A DNA stretch of 64,000 bases from Paracoccus methylovorus (GTDB taxonomy: Bacteria > Pseudomonadota > Alphaproteobacteria > Rhodobacterales > Rhodobacteraceae). The position numbers and the translations under genes were made by a program. Below, in pieces: positions 1 through 13,401 of this stretch (its first letter is position 1; every line of letters starts with the position of its first letter). Below the pieces are notes generated by a model that was not told the origin of the DNA, did no database searches, and worked only from the letters and a program-made list of their open reading frames with translations. The stretch spans positions 1,021,501-1,085,500 of the forward strand of contig NZ_CP070371.1 in NCBI RefSeq assembly GCF_016919705.1, written 5' to 3'.

Positions 1-546
1 ATGCCGCCCGCGGCTGACCAGATGCAGCCCGCCTTGGGTCACCGGCATCTCGGCCAGACGTTCCAGCGGCAGCCCCATCGCCACCAGCCGCAGCATGCGC
101 AGGGTTATGCCATGGGTAACGATCAACGCCGGACCGGCCAGATCGTCCAGAAACGAACGCACTCTGACCTCAAGCCCGGAAAAATGCTCGCCACCCGGTG
201 CGCGGTCATACCAGTACAAACCGGTATCGCGGAATATCGCGGGATGGGCCGCACGCAGTTCTTCCCAAAGTTGACCACTGAAACTGCCGATATCGATCTC
301 GTGCAGGCGGTCATCAAAGGTGACGCCCTGTCCGGCAAAGACGATCTGCGCGGTTTGCCGGGCCCGGCCTGCAGTGCTGGCATAGTACGACATGCCTGTC
401 AGGTCGCGCACCAACCAAGCCTGCCGTCGGGCCTGTGCTACGCCAAGCGGGGTCAGCGGCGAATCCAGCCGGCCCTGCATCCGCCCTTCGGCGTTCCAGA
501 CTGTCTGACCGTGCCGCATCAGATAAAGATCCGGCCAATCCGCCAT
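1..546 (-). CDS. Histidine phosphatase family protein (3' end outside window)
   Basis: Translates from ATG at 546 as a phosphoglycerate-mutase-like protein with the phosphohistidine motif LMRHGQT near the N-terminus and the second histidine in IVTHGITLRML about 155 residues in. Members of this branch are small soluble phosphatases acting on phospho-sugars, nucleotides or cobalamin intermediates; the substrate cannot be read from the sequence. The reading frame is still open at base 1, so the C-terminus is missing. Its start overlaps the hemF stop (TGATG at 548-544), so the two genes are probably translationally coupled and co-transcribed. Family assignment is secure, exact function is not. 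Confidence 0.85.
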   Translation of the reverse strand, partial: MADWPDLYLMRHGQTVWNAEGRMQGRLDSPLTPLGVAQARRQAWLVRDLTGMSYYASTAGRARQTAQIVFAGQGVTFDDRLHEIDIGSFSGQLWEELRAAHPAIFRDTGLYWYDRAPGGEHFSGLEVRVRSFLDDLAGPALIVTHGITLRMLRLVAMGLPLERLAEMPVTQGGLHLVSRGRH

Positions 547-1406
547 CAGACCCATTTCGCCAGCGGCGGAAGACTCATCAGCACGGCCTCGGGATCATGG
601 CCGGTGGCTAGACCGAATTTGGTCCCACGGTCATAGACCAGATTGTATTCGGCATAGAGACCGCGATGGATAAGCTGGGCATCCTTTTCGACCTCTCCCC
701 ACGGTTGACCCATGTGTTTTTCGGTAAGCGGCAAGAAGGCGGGCAGGAAAGCTTCACCCACCGCCTTGGTAAAGGCGAAATCGGCGCGCCAATCGCCGCT
801 GTTCAGGTCGTCAAAAAAGATGCCGCCCACGCCACGCGCCCGGCCCCGATGCGGGACAAAGAAATACTCATCCGCCCAAGCCTTGAAACGGTCATAGTAA
901 TCCGCGCCATGCAGCCCGCAGGCCGTGCGGAGCGTTTCATGAAAATGCGCGGTGTCCTCGGCATATTCCAGGCAAGGGTTCAGGTCCGCGCCACCCCCGA
1001 ACCACCACGCGCCGGGGGTCCAGAACATGCGCGTGTTCATATGCACGGCAGGCGCATGCGGATTCTGCATATGCGCGACCAGGCTGATGCCGCTGGCCCA
1101 GAAACGCGGGTCGGCCTCGATCCCGGGCACGCCGCGCGCCGCCATGGATTGCCGGGCGGCGGCGGATAGTTCGCCGTGCACCGCCGACCAGTTCACGCCG
1201 ACTTTCTCAAAAACCCGCCCGCCGCGCATGACCGACATCAAACCGCCGCCGCCATCCTCGCCCCGCTTCGTTTCGCGGATATCAAACCGGCCGGGTGCAG
1301 CGCCGCCCGGGCCGCGATCCTCAAGCGCCTCGAAGGCGGTCACGATCCGATCACGCAATTCCCGAAACCAGACTGCGGCTTCTTGTCGCTCATCCTGCAT
1401 TTCCAT
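546..1406 (-). CDS. hemF: Oxygen-dependent coproporphyrinogen-III oxidase
   Basis: 286 residues, close to the usual HemF length. It carries the family blocks RETKRGEDGGGG, GVNWSAVHG, HMNTRMF, WWFGGGADLNP and GVGGIFFDDLN. HemF oxidatively decarboxylates coproporphyrinogen III to protoporphyrinogen IX in the cytoplasm, using O2, in haem (and in phototrophs chlorophyll) synthesis. The ATG at 1406 gives MEMQDERQEA. It is divergent from the lipoprotein gene at 1488 and overlaps the start of the downstream histidine phosphatase. Confidence 0.96.
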   Translation of the reverse strand: MEMQDERQEAAVWFRELRDRIVTAFEALEDRGPGGAAPGRFDIRETKRGEDGGGGLMSVMRGGRVFEKVGVNWSAVHGELSAAARQSMAARGVPGIEADPRFWASGISLVAHMQNPHAPAVHMNTRMFWTPGAWWFGGGADLNPCLEYAEDTAHFHETLRTACGLHGADYYDRFKAWADEYFFVPHRGRARGVGGIFFDDLNSGDWRADFAFTKAVGEAFLPAFLPLTEKHMGQPWGEVEKDAQLIHRGLYAEYNLVYDRGTKFGLATGHDPEAVLMSLPPLAKWV

Positions 1407-1487
1407 GGGTTTGCCTTTGCATTCGTGAATTGCCCCGCCCTTGGGACGGGCTTATGCTTTCAGCTGGAACAACTAGAGATACCGGTC

Positions 1488-1895
1488 ATGACCCGCAACA
1501 TCCTGCTTGCCCTGATGCCTGTTCTGGTTGTCGCCGCCTGCGGCACCCCGCAAGAACAATGTATCAGTCGCAATACCCGCGAATATCGCACCGTCTCGAA
1601 CCTGCTGACCGAGGTCGAGGCCAATCTGGCGCGGGGTTATGCCTGGGAAGAGCGCATGGTGATGCGCACGCAATGGGAAGATTGCCGCTTTGCCTGGGTG
1701 GACAAGGACGGCAATCGCCGGCTGGGTTATCGCCCTTGCCTGCGTGATGTTGCCGATACCGAAAGGTTCCGCGTGCCGATCGACCCCGCGGCCGAAACGC
1801 GCAAGCGCGACAACCTTTTGGCCCGCAAACAGGCGCTGGCCCCGGCCGCCCGATCTGCGGTCGAAGCCTGCAAGGCGGCGCATCCCGAGGATTAA
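1488..1895 (+). CDS. Small secreted lipoprotein of unknown function
   Basis: 135 residues from ATG at 1488. The N-terminus is a lipoprotein signal: MTRN, a hydrophobic stretch and the lipobox VVAAC with the cysteine near residue 18. The mature part is polar, has four further cysteines (two probable pairs) and no domain I recognise. I chose this start over upstream in-frame codons because it places the signal peptide at the N-terminus and avoids overlap with hemF. Small excluded lipoproteins of this type are common in Rhodobacterales. Function unknown. Confidence 0.75.
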   Translation: MTRNILLALMPVLVVAACGTPQEQCISRNTREYRTVSNLLTEVEANLARGYAWEERMVMRTQWEDCRFAWVDKDGNRRLGYRPCLRDVADTERFRVPIDPAAETRKRDNLLARKQALAPAARSAVEACKAAHPED

Positions 1896-1904
1896 GGCTG
1901 GCTT

Positions 1905-2714
1905 TCAGTAAACACCCGGCGCCCGCGGGTCGCCCAGGCTGCGGCCCCCATCGACCCGCAGGATCTGCCCCGTGACAAAGCTTGACGCCTCGCTGGCCAA
2001 AAACTGAACCGTTGCCGCCAGTTCATCCGCGCCGGCGATCCGGCCCAAGGGCGTGGCCGCCACCATGCGGTCGCGCAGGCCCGGATCCTCGCGCAGCTTC
2101 AGCTGCAGGTTGTTCGACATAATGCTGGCAAAGGCCACGCCGTTCACGCGAATCCGCTTGGGAGCCAGCGCCGAGGCCAACGAGCGCGTGGCCTGCGCCT
2201 GCGCCGCGCTGGCGATGGAATAGGCCAGCATCTGCGGCTGCGGCCAGTCGGCGGCCAGCGAAGCGACGTTGACGATCGCACCGTGCTGCAAGGCATTTTC
2301 GTCCGCCTCTTCAGCTTGGGCAATCATGCGCTTGGCAACCATCTGCGAAAGCCGCAGCCCTGAACTCATGTTCTGGCGCAGCATATCGCCCAGCAATTCG
2401 TCATTCACCGTCAGCGGGTCGCAACCCTGCACCATGCGATGCGCATTGACCAGAATATCGACCCGGTCGAAGGCGTCGATGGTGGCAGAAACCAGATTCG
2501 CCAGCGTCAGTTTCTGGCTCAGGTCACCAGAAAAGGCCCGCACGGCCCCCTCTCCCACAGCCTGCTCGCCCAATTCGGTCATCAGCGCCGCTTCGTCGCT
2601 GTCGGCGAACATGACATTGGCACCCGCCTCTTCGAAATGGCGGGCGATGGCCAGACCGATACCCCGTGCGGCGCCGGTGACGATGGCGGTCTTGCCCTGG
2701 ATGGACAGGCTCAT
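1905..2714 (-). CDS. Atypical short-chain dehydrogenase/reductase lacking the catalytic lysine
   Basis: 269 residues with a classical SDR Rossmann start (TGAARGIG at 13-20) and the SDR C-terminal GQILRVDGG. Two normally conserved active-site features are altered: NNAG reads NAHR (about 90-93), and the YxxxK motif reads Y165-SIA-S169, so the lysine is absent. Ser151-152 remains in a VASL context. It may therefore be a non-catalytic or mechanistically altered SDR. The start (ATG 2714) overlaps the stop of the upstream methyltransferase by ATGA, so the two are coupled. Family certain, activity doubtful. Confidence 0.85.
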   Translation of the reverse strand: MSLSIQGKTAIVTGAARGIGLAIARHFEEAGANVMFADSDEAALMTELGEQAVGEGAVRAFSGDLSQKLTLANLVSATIDAFDRVDILVNAHRMVQGCDPLTVNDELLGDMLRQNMSSGLRLSQMVAKRMIAQAEEADENALQHGAIVNVASLAADWPQPQMLAYSIASAAQAQATRSLASALAPKRIRVNGVAFASIMSNNLQLKLREDPGLRDRMVAATPLGRIAGADELAATVQFLASEASSFVTGQILRVDGGRSLGDPRAPGVY

Positions 2715-3730
2715 CTTCTTCTGCCTTTCGGCTGAGGGCGGCCGGCAGCAGGCCGCCGCGCACCCGAAGCTGTCAGGATCTTGAAGCGTGAATCGCCACC
2801 CAGTTCCGAGACTTCGGCAAAGCATTCCCGCAAGGCCTGCTCATAGGGAAGGTGGCGGTTGGCAACCATCCACAGCCGCCCCGCCCCGGTCAGAAGCCCT
2901 GCCGCTGCGCGGATGAAACCAGCCCCCAGCCGCGGATCGGCCGCGCGTCCTTCGTGAAAGGGCGGGTTCATGACGATACCGTTCACCGGCTCGGGCAGGT
3001 GGAAATCCCGCGCATCCGCCCAGTGAAAATGCGCGCGCAGGTCGCGGACGTTGCGCCGCGCACACTCCAGCGCCGTCGCATCGGCTTCGACCAGATGCAA
3101 CACCTCGACGCCGGGACGCTTGAGGATTTCGGCAGAAAGCCACCCCCAACCCGCGCCCAGATCGACGATCCGGGTGGGCAGCTTGTCCGGCAGCGCTGCC
3201 GCCAACGCCTGCGAAGCTGGGTCCGGCCCATCGGCCGAGAATACGCCCGGCCGCGTCACCATGCCCGGGGCGACCTCATGGTCGCGCGCCGCCCAGCCCT
3301 CGGGCAGCCAATCGGCAGGTGGAGGCGTGACGCGGAAAATCTTGCCATGGGCGCGGGACTGGATCTGATCGACGGCAGCCAGACCGCGCATCTCCTTTAT
3401 CACCGCATCCACGCCGTCGGTCTTTTGCCCATCGATCCAAAGCGAAGCTCCGGGCGTCAGTGATGCAGCAGCCTGGGCGATGCGCGCCCGCGCCTCTGCC
3501 CGGGCCCGGGGCAAGAACACCACGGCGCCGTCAAACTTGCCCTCGGCCTGGGTCACGGTGTCATAACCCCGCGCCTTCAATGCCTGATAATCGGGAAAAT
3601 AGCCCTGAACGATCTGCACTTGTGCAGGATCGAACGGGCCAAGATCGGTCGCAGCGCCTGCGCCGATCAGCAACATACGCCCTTCTGGCGGCGTGCCGCC
3701 AAAAATAAGTTCCAGCCGTGATCCAGCCAA
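2711..3730 (-). CDS. RsmC/RlmG-like class I rRNA guanine-N2 methyltransferase
   Basis: 339 residues with the two-domain RsmC layout. The N-terminal half (1-150) is a degenerate methyltransferase-like domain; the C-terminal half has the SAM-binding motif DLGAGWGWLS (190-199) and the N2-methyltransferase signature NPPF (255-258) followed by HEG. Characterised relatives (RsmC, RlmG) methylate a guanine N2 in 16S or 23S rRNA; which rRNA is the substrate is inference. It lies 3 bp downstream of clpS and is coupled by an ATGA overlap to the SDR. Confidence 0.85.
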   Translation of the reverse strand: MAGSRLELIFGGTPPEGRMLLIGAGAATDLGPFDPAQVQIVQGYFPDYQALKARGYDTVTQAEGKFDGAVVFLPRARAEARARIAQAAASLTPGASLWIDGQKTDGVDAVIKEMRGLAAVDQIQSRAHGKIFRVTPPPADWLPEGWAARDHEVAPGMVTRPGVFSADGPDPASQALAAALPDKLPTRIVDLGAGWGWLSAEILKRPGVEVLHLVEADATALECARRNVRDLRAHFHWADARDFHLPEPVNGIVMNPPFHEGRAADPRLGAGFIRAAAGLLTGAGRLWMVANRHLPYEQALRECFAEVSELGGDSRFKILTASGARRPAAGRPQPKGRRR

Positions 3731-3733
3731 TTT

Positions 3734-4051
3734 CTACTCTTTTTCCATGGTGCATTGCAGCGGATGCTGCTGGCGGCGCGCCAGTTCCATGACCTGCGCC
3801 ACCTTGGTTTCGGCAATTTCGTGCGAAAACACGCCGACGACGGCCAGTCCCCTGCGGTGGACCGTCAGCATGATCTCGATCGCCTGAGCGTGGTTCATAT
3901 TGAACAAACGCTCAAGCACATGCACGACGAATTCCATTGGAGTGAAATCGTCGTTCAGCAGCAACACCTTATACATCGGAGGCCGCTGCGTGCGGGGTCT
4001 GGTCTTGACCCCCAGTTCGACCTCTTCGCGGTCCCCGGGTCGGTTGGTCAT
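3734..4051 (-). CDS. clpS: ATP-dependent Clp protease adaptor
   Basis: 105 residues. A polar N-terminal tail is followed by the ClpS core: [19 protein letters not shown], then [12 protein letters not shown], ending in a short acidic tail. The NDD-T segment and the residues that bind N-end-rule side chains are present. ClpS delivers N-degron substrates to ClpAP. I start at ATG 4051 (MTNRPGD); an in-frame GTG 15 bp upstream is also possible because no strong ribosome-binding site precedes either. clpA is not downstream; the RsmC-like gene follows at 3 bp. Confidence 0.93.
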   Translation of the reverse strand: MTNRPGDREEVELGVKTRPRTQRPPMYKVLLLNDDFTPMEFVVHVLERLFNMNHAQAIEIMLTVHRRGLAVVGVFSHEIAETKVAQVMELARRQQHPLQCTMEKE

Positions 4052-4297
4052 CTGCGGATTGGTCACAACGCTTGTAACAGGATATGGACGGTTCTGAGAC
4101 CGAATATAGAGCCTTTCCCCGCGCTTGATAAGCCCTGCCCCCTCGTTGATGCCCGAAAGCGTGGACAACCTGCGGCAGATTGCGCCGCAGGCCTGCAAAC
4201 TTGCGGTTCCCGAACGCCGGAATGCATGTTATTGTCATTTTATTAACGAAGGGTCTGCATAACGAATGGACCCTCAGAGGCAGAAGAGACCGGGACA

Positions 4298-5968
4298 GTG
4301 AGCAGATTCGCCAAAAACGTCCGTTTGGGACTGATGATTCTATTCGCTTGGGCGCTGCCCCTGGCGGTCGCCGCAGCCCCGTTTGCGGCCTTCGTCATGG
4401 ACGCACGATCCGGGCAGGAAATCTATGCGCAGAACGCGGACACGCGGCTTCATCCGGCCTCGCTGACCAAGATGATGACGCTTTACATGGCCTTTACCGC
4501 AATCGAACGCGGGCAGGTCCGTCTGGACAGCAAGTTCCTGGTGTCCAGTCACGCGGCCTCGCAACCACCATCGCGGCTGGGGCTAAAGCCGGGCCAGCGG
4601 ATCGAGCTGCGTTATCTGATCCGCGCGGCAGCGGTGAAATCCGCCAATGACGCGGCAACGGTGATCGGCGAGGGGCTGGCCGGATCCGAGCCAAAATTCG
4701 CCCAGCAGATGACCCAGATGGCCAAGGCGCTGGGGATGCGCAACACCAACTTCCGCAACGCAAACGGGCTCACGGCCGAAGGGCATTATTCCACGGCCCG
4801 CGACATGAGCACTCTTGGCCGCCGCCTGTTTTATGACTTCCCCCAGTATTATTCGATCTTCTCGCGCCGTTCGGCTGATGCCGGAGTTGCCACGGTTTCC
4901 AGCACCAACAAGCGTTTTCTCGACAGCTATGAAGGCGCGGATGGTATCAAGACCGGCTATACCCGCGCGGCAGGCTTCAACCTGACCGCCTCGGCCAAGC
5001 GCGGTTCCAAGCGGATCATCGCCACCGTTCTGGGCGGCACATCGACAGCGCATCGCAATCAGGTGATGGCCCAACTGCTGGATACCGGCTTCGGGAAGGC
5101 CCCCACCCGTGTGCGAGAGGTAAAACCAGCGCCACCGCAACTGGTGGCCGAAAAGAAAGTGGTGCGCCGCACCGTGCAGGTTGCGCGCGCAGAGCCTGCC
5201 CAGACAACATCCAATATTCAGCTTTCCGCTTCGGACCGACCCGTGGCGCGCGCCTCCACCGTCGCAGTGGTGACACCTGCCGCGATTTCGGCCGCAGTCT
5301 CGCGGGCACAGGCCGCCGCGGTGCCGGTCCCCGTCAGAAAAGGAGATACGCTTAGCGCCAGTGCCCGCCCGGCGCGCAAACCGGGCACTGGACAGCTTGC
5401 CAAGGCAGCGGTGGACCCAGAGTTGCTGGCGCATGCGGCCCGCCCCGAGGCACGTCCGGAAGAGGGTGACGCAGCAGAGACAATCTCTCCGCCGTTGAAT
5501 GCCGCCCGCCCGGCGCCTGCACCACGTGGCGACCGGGCAGCCAGCCTGCCCGCCCCCGCCGGCTCGCCCTCGCTTTTCATCCAGTCAACCGAACCGCAGC
5601 AGGAAAGCATGGCCTTGCTCAACGCCCCTGCTCCGGCGCAACGGTCTGAGACCATCATCCTCGCCTCGCTTGAGCCGGAAGACGAAGCCGCTCCCGAGAA
5701 TGTCGAGATCGTCGCGCGGGGATCGGGTTCGGGCGGGAAAAGCTGGGGGGTTTCGCTGGGATTGTTTCGGTCCCAGCGCGAGGCCGAGCAGATCCTGCTG
5801 AAAACCGCCCTTCAGGAAAGCGGCGCGCTTGGCAGTGCCCTGAGCCGCGTTGCCAATACCAAGCGCGGTTTCGAGGCGAACTTCGTCGGCATGAACCAGG
5901 AAACCGCTGAACTTGCCTGCGGCCGGATTTCGGCACGGCAGCAGACCTGCCGCATCATCGGTCCCTGA
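4298..5968 (+). CDS. D-alanyl-D-alanine carboxypeptidase (peptidase S11) with SPOR domain
   Basis: 556 residues. A signal peptide (about 1-26, cleaved after VAAA) is followed by an S11 serine peptidase with SLTK (S55-K58), SAN (S115-N117) and KTG (218-220). A long Ala/Pro-rich linker (about 290-470) leads to a C-terminal SPOR domain (about 478-556) of the sort that binds denuded septal peptidoglycan. The likely role is trimming the terminal D-Ala of stem peptides in the periplasm at the division site. It is monocistronic, reading away from clpS. It also serves as the host reference for the phage-encoded S11 domains at 22.5-26.0 kb. Confidence 0.93.
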   Translation: MSRFAKNVRLGLMILFAWALPLAVAAAPFAAFVMDARSGQEIYAQNADTRLHPASLTKMMTLYMAFTAIERGQVRLDSKFLVSSHAASQPPSRLGLKPGQRIELRYLIRAAAVKSANDAATVIGEGLAGSEPKFAQQMTQMAKALGMRNTNFRNANGLTAEGHYSTARDMSTLGRRLFYDFPQYYSIFSRRSADAGVATVSSTNKRFLDSYEGADGIKTGYTRAAGFNLTASAKRGSKRIIATVLGGTSTAHRNQVMAQLLDTGFGKAPTRVREVKPAPPQLVAEKKVVRRTVQVARAEPAQTTSNIQLSASDRPVARASTVAVVTPAAISAAVSRAQAAAVPVPVRKGDTLSASARPARKPGTGQLAKAAVDPELLAHAARPEARPEEGDAAETISPPLNAARPAPAPRGDRAASLPAPAGSPSLFIQSTEPQQESMALLNAPAPAQRSETIILASLEPEDEAAPENVEIVARGSGSGGKSWGVSLGLFRSQREAEQILLKTALQESGALGSALSRVANTKRGFEANFVGMNQETAELACGRISARQQTCRIIGP

Positions 5969-6147
5969 AGCGGTTCCCGACACCCATCGCCGTAGTCCGT
6001 CAGCAATGTCTTCGGCGTCATGCCATGCGACGTCATCCCCCATCACCTGGCGTGTAAACGGCAATCATTTGCCCGGCGGAACGCCGCATGCCGGTGCACC
6101 GTCTCAAGGTTCACCGGCATCACGCCACTATTCATTAGTCCGACACG

Positions 6148-6609
6148 CTAAAGCGGCCCCGGCCGCCGCTCCTCCGATAGCATGACGTTTGCTTCGACCT
6201 GTCCGACACCGGGCAGGGTCATAATGCGACGTCGCAGGATGCGCTCAAAATCAGCAATGTCGCGGGCATGGATACGTAGCCGATAGTCGAATTGGCCCAG
6301 CACATGTTGCACCGTCTGCACTTCGGGAATTGCAGTCACCGCGCGCTCGAAATCCTCCAGACTTACCCGGCCTTTTGCCGCCAGCCGGATGCCCAGAAAC
6401 ACCGTAACGCCAAAACCCAGTGCTGCTTCGTCCACCACCACGCGGCGGCCAGCGATGACGCCGGTTTCGGTCAGACGGCGGATGCGGCGCCAGGTGGCGG
6501 GCTGGGTCAGGCCAAGCCTTCGACCGATTTCAGCCGCACCCAGGGTCGCATCCCCTGCCAGGCACCGCAGAATAGCAAGATCTGTAGCATCCGGTGTCAG
6601 CGTAGTCAC
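6148..6609 (-). CDS. Lrp/AsnC-family transcriptional regulator (second of a pair)
   Basis: 153 residues with an N-terminal winged HTH (LGAAEIGRRLGLTQPATWRRIRRL) and a C-terminal RAM/effector domain containing VQTVQHVLGQFDYRLRIH. It starts at GTG 6609, which overlaps the preceding regulator's stop (GTGA), so the two are coupled. Lrp/AsnC proteins form dimers and octamers and respond to amino acids. Together with the partner gene this may form a mixed oligomer; ilvC, divergently transcribed, is a plausible target but no site is proven. Confidence 0.9.
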   Translation of the reverse strand: MTTLTPDATDLAILRCLAGDATLGAAEIGRRLGLTQPATWRRIRRLTETGVIAGRRVVVDEAALGFGVTVFLGIRLAAKGRVSLEDFERAVTAIPEVQTVQHVLGQFDYRLRIHARDIADFERILRRRIMTLPGVGQVEANVMLSEERRPGPL

Positions 6610-7061
6610 AACGGCAACTCCTGCAAATCTTTGATGGTCGAGATCAACATCAGCGCATCGCTGTCGGAAACATGCGGCAAAGTCAGGATGCTATCGCGAT
6701 AGACCTGTTGCCAATGCGCCATGTCGCGGGCAATCACCGACAGCCGCAAGTCCACCGAACCTAAAAAGGTCTGGATCTCGGTCACCTCTGGCACGTCTCT
6801 GGCTGCAGCGATGAACTCATCGAAGGCGCGCGGGTGGGTCTTGTCCAATGTGAACCGCAGACTGACCTGCACCTCATAGCCCAGCTTTCGCCAGTCGATC
6901 TTTGCCTCGATGGCGCGGATAATACCGGTTTGCTGCAAACGCTCCAGCCTGCGCCAGAGGCTTGCAGGCGTCACCCCAGCCCGCTCCGCCAGTTGCGCGT
7001 TAGTAATCTCGGGATCAGCCAAAAGCTGGCGCAGAATGCGGCGATCTGTGGCATCAGGCAT
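6606..7061 (-). CDS. Lrp/AsnC-family transcriptional regulator (first of a pair)
   Basis: 151 residues. N-terminal HTH (TNAQLAERAGVTPASLWRRLERL) followed by the ligand-binding RAM domain with EIQTFLGSVDLRLSVI. The ATG at 7061 is 127 bp from the ilvC start on the other strand, so the two units share one intergenic control region. The pair with the coupled downstream paralogue is typical of alphaproteobacterial Lrp doublets. The target is not shown by the sequence; control of branched-chain amino acid synthesis is inference from position. Confidence 0.9.
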   Translation of the reverse strand: MPDATDRRILRQLLADPEITNAQLAERAGVTPASLWRRLERLQQTGIIRAIEAKIDWRKLGYEVQVSLRFTLDKTHPRAFDEFIAAARDVPEVTEIQTFLGSVDLRLSVIARDMAHWQQVYRDSILTLPHVSDSDALMLISTIKDLQELPL

Positions 7062-7140
7062 GAATATCTCGATTTATTGCCAATTATGACATGATCTTTT
7101 CTAAAGTGCCAGAGATTCCGCGAAAATTGCACAGAACTGA

Positions 7141-8211
<1,071 letters not shown>

Positions 8212-8220
8212 GCGCGTCTC

Positions 8221-8256
8221 AAGGAAAGCCCCGCCATCGTGCGGGGCTTTTTCCTT
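8221..8256 (+). terminator. Rho-independent terminator of ilvC
   Basis: Starts 10 bp after the ilvC stop. AAAGCCCCGC (8225-8234) pairs with GCGGGGCTTT (8241-8250) around a 6-nt loop and runs into T8248-T8252. The outer AAGG/CCTT extends the stem. Confidence 0.9.
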
Positions 8257-8319
8257 GGCGACATGCACCACATCCTTTCATGAGGATACGCCCGCGAAAT
8301 CATCCGCGGGGGTGGCGGA

Positions 8320-11790
<3,471 letters not shown>

Positions 11791-11883
11791 GCGCCCAATC
11801 TACGGACGACCTGCCCATCTGTGCAATTGCTCCTCGGCGGAAAACCGCTAATCTTGAAACAAAAAGCAGCGAGGCGCGCGACA

Positions 11884-13401
11884 GTGACCAATGTTTTCCG
11901 GGCCGAGGGCCTGGGCAAGACCTATCCCGGCGTGCGCGCCAACGACGACATCTCTTTCGCGGTCGAGGCCGGCGAAATCCATGCCCTGTTGGGCGAGAAC
12001 GGCGCGGGCAAGTCAACGCTCGTCAAGACGATCTACGGTCTGGTGCGGCCGGACGAAGGGCGGATGTTCCTGCTGGGCGCCCCGCACGAGCCACAGGACC
12101 CGCGTGCGGCCCGGGCGGCCGGTGTGGCCATGGTGTTCCAGCATTTCTCGCTTTTCGATGCGATGACGGTTGCGGAAAACGTCGCGCTGGGAATGGAGAA
12201 TCCGCCGCCGCGCGCCGAACTGTCGCGCCGAATCGCCGAACTGTCCCAAGGTTATGGCCTGCCCCTGAACCCAGCCCGCCGCATCGCCACGCTTTCGGCA
12301 GGCGAGCGGCAGCGGGTCGAGATCCTGCGCTGCCTGCTGCAAAACCCCCGGTTGCTCATCATGGATGAGCCAACCTCGGTACTGACCCCGCAAGAGGCCG
12401 AGATCCTGTTCGCCACCCTGCGCCAACTGGCCAAGGGTGGCACGTCGATTCTGTATATCAGCCACAAGCTTGAGGAAATCCGCAGCCATTGCGACCGCGC
12501 CACCATCCTGCGTCAGGGCAAGGTTGTCGGCACGGTGCATCCCAACGCCCATTCCGCCCGTGAACTGGCGGCGATGATGGTAGGGGCCGAGATGCGGGTG
12601 GTGGATCGTTCGGGCCGTAAGCCGGGCGTCCCGGTGTTGGAGATCCGCGACCTTTCGACCCCACCGGGCGGCGAAAGCGTGGCGCTGAAGAACATCGCGC
12701 TGACGCTGCGCAGGGGCGAGATCCTCGGCATCGGCGGCGTCGCCGGAAACGGGCAGGAGGAATTGCTTTCCGCACTCTCGGGCGAGACGATGACAGCCCC
12801 CGGCACCATCGCACTGGAGGGCCTCGACCTGTCCGGGCTTGGTCCCGAGGCACGGCGCAAGGCCGGGCTTCTGGCCGCGCCCGAGGATCGGCTGGGTCAC
12901 GCCGCCGTGCCTGAATTCAGCCTGGCGGAAAACACGCTGCTGACCGCCGGCGCACGTCAGGGTCTGGTCCGCAGCGGCCTGATCGACCGCCGCGCGGCGA
13001 CCGCTTTCGCGCAGCAGGTGATCAAGGCCTTCGACGTGCGCACTCCCGGCCCGGATACGACTGCCGGCGCGTTGTCGGGCGGGAACCTGCAAAAATTCGT
13101 CATCGGCCGCGAGGTGCTGGGCCGGCCGCATGTGCTGGTGGTGAACCAGCCGACCTGGGGCGTCGATGCCGGCGCTGCGGCGGCGATCCGGCAGGCGTTG
13201 CTGGACCTTGCCGCGCAGGGAGCGGGGCTGATCGTCATCAGTCAGGACCTCGACGAACTGCTGGAACTGTCGGATCGGTTCTGCGCCCTGAACGAAGGGC
13301 GGCTTTCCAGCCCCCGCCCGACCGAGGGGCTGACGGTGGAAGAGATCGGACTGATGCTGGGCGGCGCGCATGGCATGGAGGTGGCGCATGTTCCGGCTTG
13401 A
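11884..13401 (+). CDS. ABC transporter ATP-binding protein, BMP/nucleoside type (double ATPase)
   Basis: 505 residues from GTG 11884 (VTNVFRAEGLGK), preceded by GCGAGG. It has two fused nucleotide-binding domains: Walker A GENGAGKST (N-half) and VAGNGQEE (degenerate, C-half); ABC signatures LSAGERQRVEIL and LSGGNLQKFVIGRE; Walker B LLIMDEPTS and VLVVNQPT. This layout is that of the purine/nucleoside importer ATPase partnered with BMP-family binding proteins. It overlaps the first permease by 14 bp. Substrate is inferred from family. Confidence 0.93.
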   Translation: MTNVFRAEGLGKTYPGVRANDDISFAVEAGEIHALLGENGAGKSTLVKTIYGLVRPDEGRMFLLGAPHEPQDPRAARAAGVAMVFQHFSLFDAMTVAENVALGMENPPPRAELSRRIAELSQGYGLPLNPARRIATLSAGERQRVEILRCLLQNPRLLIMDEPTSVLTPQEAEILFATLRQLAKGGTSILYISHKLEEIRSHCDRATILRQGKVVGTVHPNAHSARELAAMMVGAEMRVVDRSGRKPGVPVLEIRDLSTPPGGESVALKNIALTLRRGEILGIGGVAGNGQEELLSALSGETMTAPGTIALEGLDLSGLGPEARRKAGLLAAPEDRLGHAAVPEFSLAENTLLTAGARQGLVRSGLIDRRAATAFAQQVIKAFDVRTPGPDTTAGALSGGNLQKFVIGREVLGRPHVLVVNQPTWGVDAGAAAAIRQALLDLAAQGAGLIVISQDLDELLELSDRFCALNEGRLSSPRPTEGLTVEEIGLMLGGAHGMEVAHVPA

